Positions 62,140 to 64,000 of a stretch of 64,000 nt of DNA are shown piece after piece; positions within the stretch are counted from its first letter, which is position 1; every line of letters begins with the position of its first letter. Below the pieces are notes generated by a model. The model saw nothing but the letters and a program-made list of their open reading frames with translations. It had not been told where the DNA came from and did no database searches. Where the stretch lies: contig CALYLX010000123.1 of NCBI GenBank assembly GCA_944990035.1, positions 62,001-126,000 on the forward strand, in the 5' to 3' direction. The DNA comes from Clitopilus passeckerianus (taxonomy: Eukaryota; Basidiomycota; Agaricomycetes; Agaricales; Entolomataceae). The position numbers and the translations under genes are program-made.

Positions 62140-64000
62140 GAAAATTTATATCCTAGTTTGCGAAAGCAGTCCGGCGGGTGTATCTAATACAAACAGTAAA
62201 GACATTGACAGTAAGGTCTGTACACTAAGTATGGCAGCAAATCAAAAGTGCAAATCTGAAATGAATATGTGGCTGCAAGCAGCAACTAGTGTCCAGCGGG
62301 GCCCGGTGGGGGTAAGAGAAGCATAGTGAATTAGCACTTGCATGGAGTATGGCGCCATGTAAAGACAAGCGCTGGATACCCAGTTGGGCGTTGGCATTGT
62401 GGCCGAGTCCAATTAGACCCGATCACGGTGGTATCGGCTGAGGATCTAGTTGATATTGAAGGGATTCTTCTAGAACACACATTTGCAGTCATCGGAAGAG
62501 TGATGCTTGCCACAGTTGACGCACTTGGCAGAATGAGGGCAGGGGGTCCCATCTGGAGTAGGAGCCACTGAAGGGGTAGCATTGGCATTGCCCTTGCAGC
62601 AAGACACTAGATGACGATAGAGAGCTACATTGTGAGGCCCCTGCAATGAGAGCAGACATCGCCTTTGACAGGGCATTTGTTTGCAGTATGGCCAAAGTGC
62701 CAGCAGCGCCGACACTGAAGGGCTCCAGGCCTTTTTTCTGCACCGCGGAGTAGGCAGGAATGACCATAGACAAGGACATATATCCCATCTAGGTCACAGA
62801 GGCGAGCACCCCAGCAGGTATCCCAGACCTAGAAGAAGACAGTGCAGGAGTCAGCCGTCTTTGAGTTGCAAACAACTCACAGAGAGGCAGCCAACTGTGC
62901 ACTGTGAAGGGTATCCTGCCGTGAGTATAGACTCAATGGCAGAGTGGGATAGGGTAACCTCCTCCCCATCGGCGTTGACGATCTTGAGGTAGGACCGCGA
63001 CTGCGGTACCTCACAGGTGAAAGTGGGGGTGCTAGCTGAGAAGGCCTTGACCAGCCATTCGGAGACGATCTCAAGGTCGGCAGCATTGGGGACCTGAGTG
63101 GTGTGCATGAAGTAGCCTCCCATACCGAGGGAGGCAGTTTCAATGCAGAGTTTTGACCTCTTGGTGAGGCCACGATTGACTGTTGCCACAATAGTCTCAA
63201 GAGAGACTGAAGCATTGACAGTCACAGTGGGAATGGCAATGATTCTCTTGCGAGAAAGACCATGTGTAGTGGACTGCACCTTAACCTGGGTAGGTTTGGG
63301 TGCAGGAGAAGGATGGCCAGAGGCCTTCAAGTGAATGCAAGCAAGTTGCTCAGCATCCAGATTAGAATAGGCCCTGGCTAGAGCAGCTAGAGCAGTGATG
63401 TCACCACCTACTTTAGCACTAGAGCGCTTAATAGTGGAAGTGGAGGAAGCAGGTGCGACAGTGGCATTAGCTGCTGTTGCAGTTGTGACAACATGCACAA
63501 AAGATGCCCTTGGGCAAGACCTTCACACGACCACCAGATGGAGCAACACCTGCTACGTTGGCAGGGTGACCATAGGGACGAGCCAGGTTCTGGAGAGAAA
63601 CGGGAGAAGGAGCAGTCTTCCGACCCGAGTTAGGCCAGGAAGACGTAGGAGTGGGAGCGGACAGAGCAGGAGCGCCACCTGGGGTAGGGTTGGGGGTCGA
63701 GGAGGGTTGAGGACCAAATTTGAGGAGTGTGTCCCCTAAATTGCTGAAACCTGCCTGGAAGTTGGGAGGAGAGGAGTCACTATTCTTCTTGTGCTGCAGC
63801 CAAGGCCAAGCACAAGAAGCAACAATGGCTTCACCTTCAGCAATGCTCAAAGGCGCTCTACTGCGCAGAGGAGCAGTAATAGAATGAGCGGGGACCTGTT
63901 GCCAGGGCGCTCTTTCAGAAATATTGAGTTCATCCTTCTCAGAGGACATCTCGACGTCCTGAGTAGGATCCAATATGATCGGTCCAGATCAGGAGTTGGA
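62140..64000 (-). mobile_element. Half-LINE copy 3 (minus strand, both ends incomplete)
   Basis: Minus-strand half-LINE: the ORF1 start region runs off the right edge. ORF1, 3' UTR and the tail as far as GATATAAATTTTCT are present, but the stem-loop and poly(A) are missing at the joint with LINE-f. Again no RT between ORF1 and the 3' UTR. Confidence 0.85.
62440..64000 (-). pseudogene. Half-LINE 3 ORF1
   Basis: Readable pieces: MDPTQDVEMSSEKDELNISE, AGFSNLGDTLLKFGPQP, DITALAALARAYSNLDAEQL, KVQSTTHGLSRKR, and the knuckle regions (CPHSAKCVNCGKHHSSDDCKC). An in-frame deletion removes about 110 residues between KKNSDSSPP and the QAGF block (near 63765). A TGG-to-TAG change lies near 62446-62450 in NINWI, and several frameshifts occur. 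More diverged from copy 1 than copy 2 is. Confidence 0.83.

Noticed and set aside
1..64000. Host genes or rRNA
   Set aside because: Every long ORF is assigned to a transposon or is an antisense/off-frame shadow; no rRNA-like stretch was recognised.

Overview
The window is a retrotransposon graveyard with no recognisable host gene. The families point to a filamentous fungus, most likely a basidiomycete (Agaricomycetes-like). They are Ty3/Gypsy chromoviruses with a Tf1-like self-priming site, a Tad1/I-type LINE whose ORF2 carries APE endonuclease, RT and RNase H, and one Tc1/mariner derivative. The genus is an inference from family resemblance only.

Layout, left to right: a LINE ORF1 fragment (1-695) is split by Gypsy-A (696-9129, 485-bp LTRs, TSD CCACC). 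More LINE ORF1 (9137-10380) is followed by a minus-strand LINE (10381-12714). An unidentified GC-rich, hairpin-rich segment lies at 12715-13825. Then comes a dense run of LINEs nested in one another in alternating orientation: LINE-6 (+), LINE-7 (-), LINE-a (+), LINE-b (-), LINE-11 (-), LINE-c (+, the only copy complete from 5' end to poly(A), about 6.9 kb without its insert), LINE-d (-), LINE-a2 (-) and LINE-e (-). A 1.07-kb Tc1/mariner remnant (51396-52464) precedes an old plus-strand LINE-f. LINE-f is split by the younger Gypsy-B (53494-60739, both LTRs identical by eye).

The most notable content is a second, divergent LINE-like family present three times (34163-36555, 46281-47835, 62140-64000). 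It encodes only an ORF1 (zinc-knuckle gag-like protein) and then goes directly to a 3' UTR, with no endonuclease or RT. Copy 1 has an uninterrupted 658-codon ORF, a 15-nt poly(A) and a perfect 14-bp target-site duplication. Its 5' end and its terminal stem-loop match those of the autonomous LINE, including a base-pair-preserving change in the stem. It therefore looks like a fungal 'half-LINE' (compare mammalian HAL1) mobilised in trans by the Tad1-like LINE.

The autonomous parts would work as follows. LINE ORF1 binds RNA, and ORF2 nicks the target and reverse transcribes from the poly(A)/stem-loop end. The Gypsy elements make Gag, protease, RT-RNase H, integrase and a chromodomain, and carry an extra ORF downstream of pol that ends near a tandem CCHC motif. 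Nearly every copy is broken. Some damage is C:G to T:A transition (CGA to TGA, TGG to TAG), which suggests RIP-like mutation or methylcytosine decay. Much of the rest is 1-2 nt change in homopolymer or short-repeat runs, which may be sequencing error.
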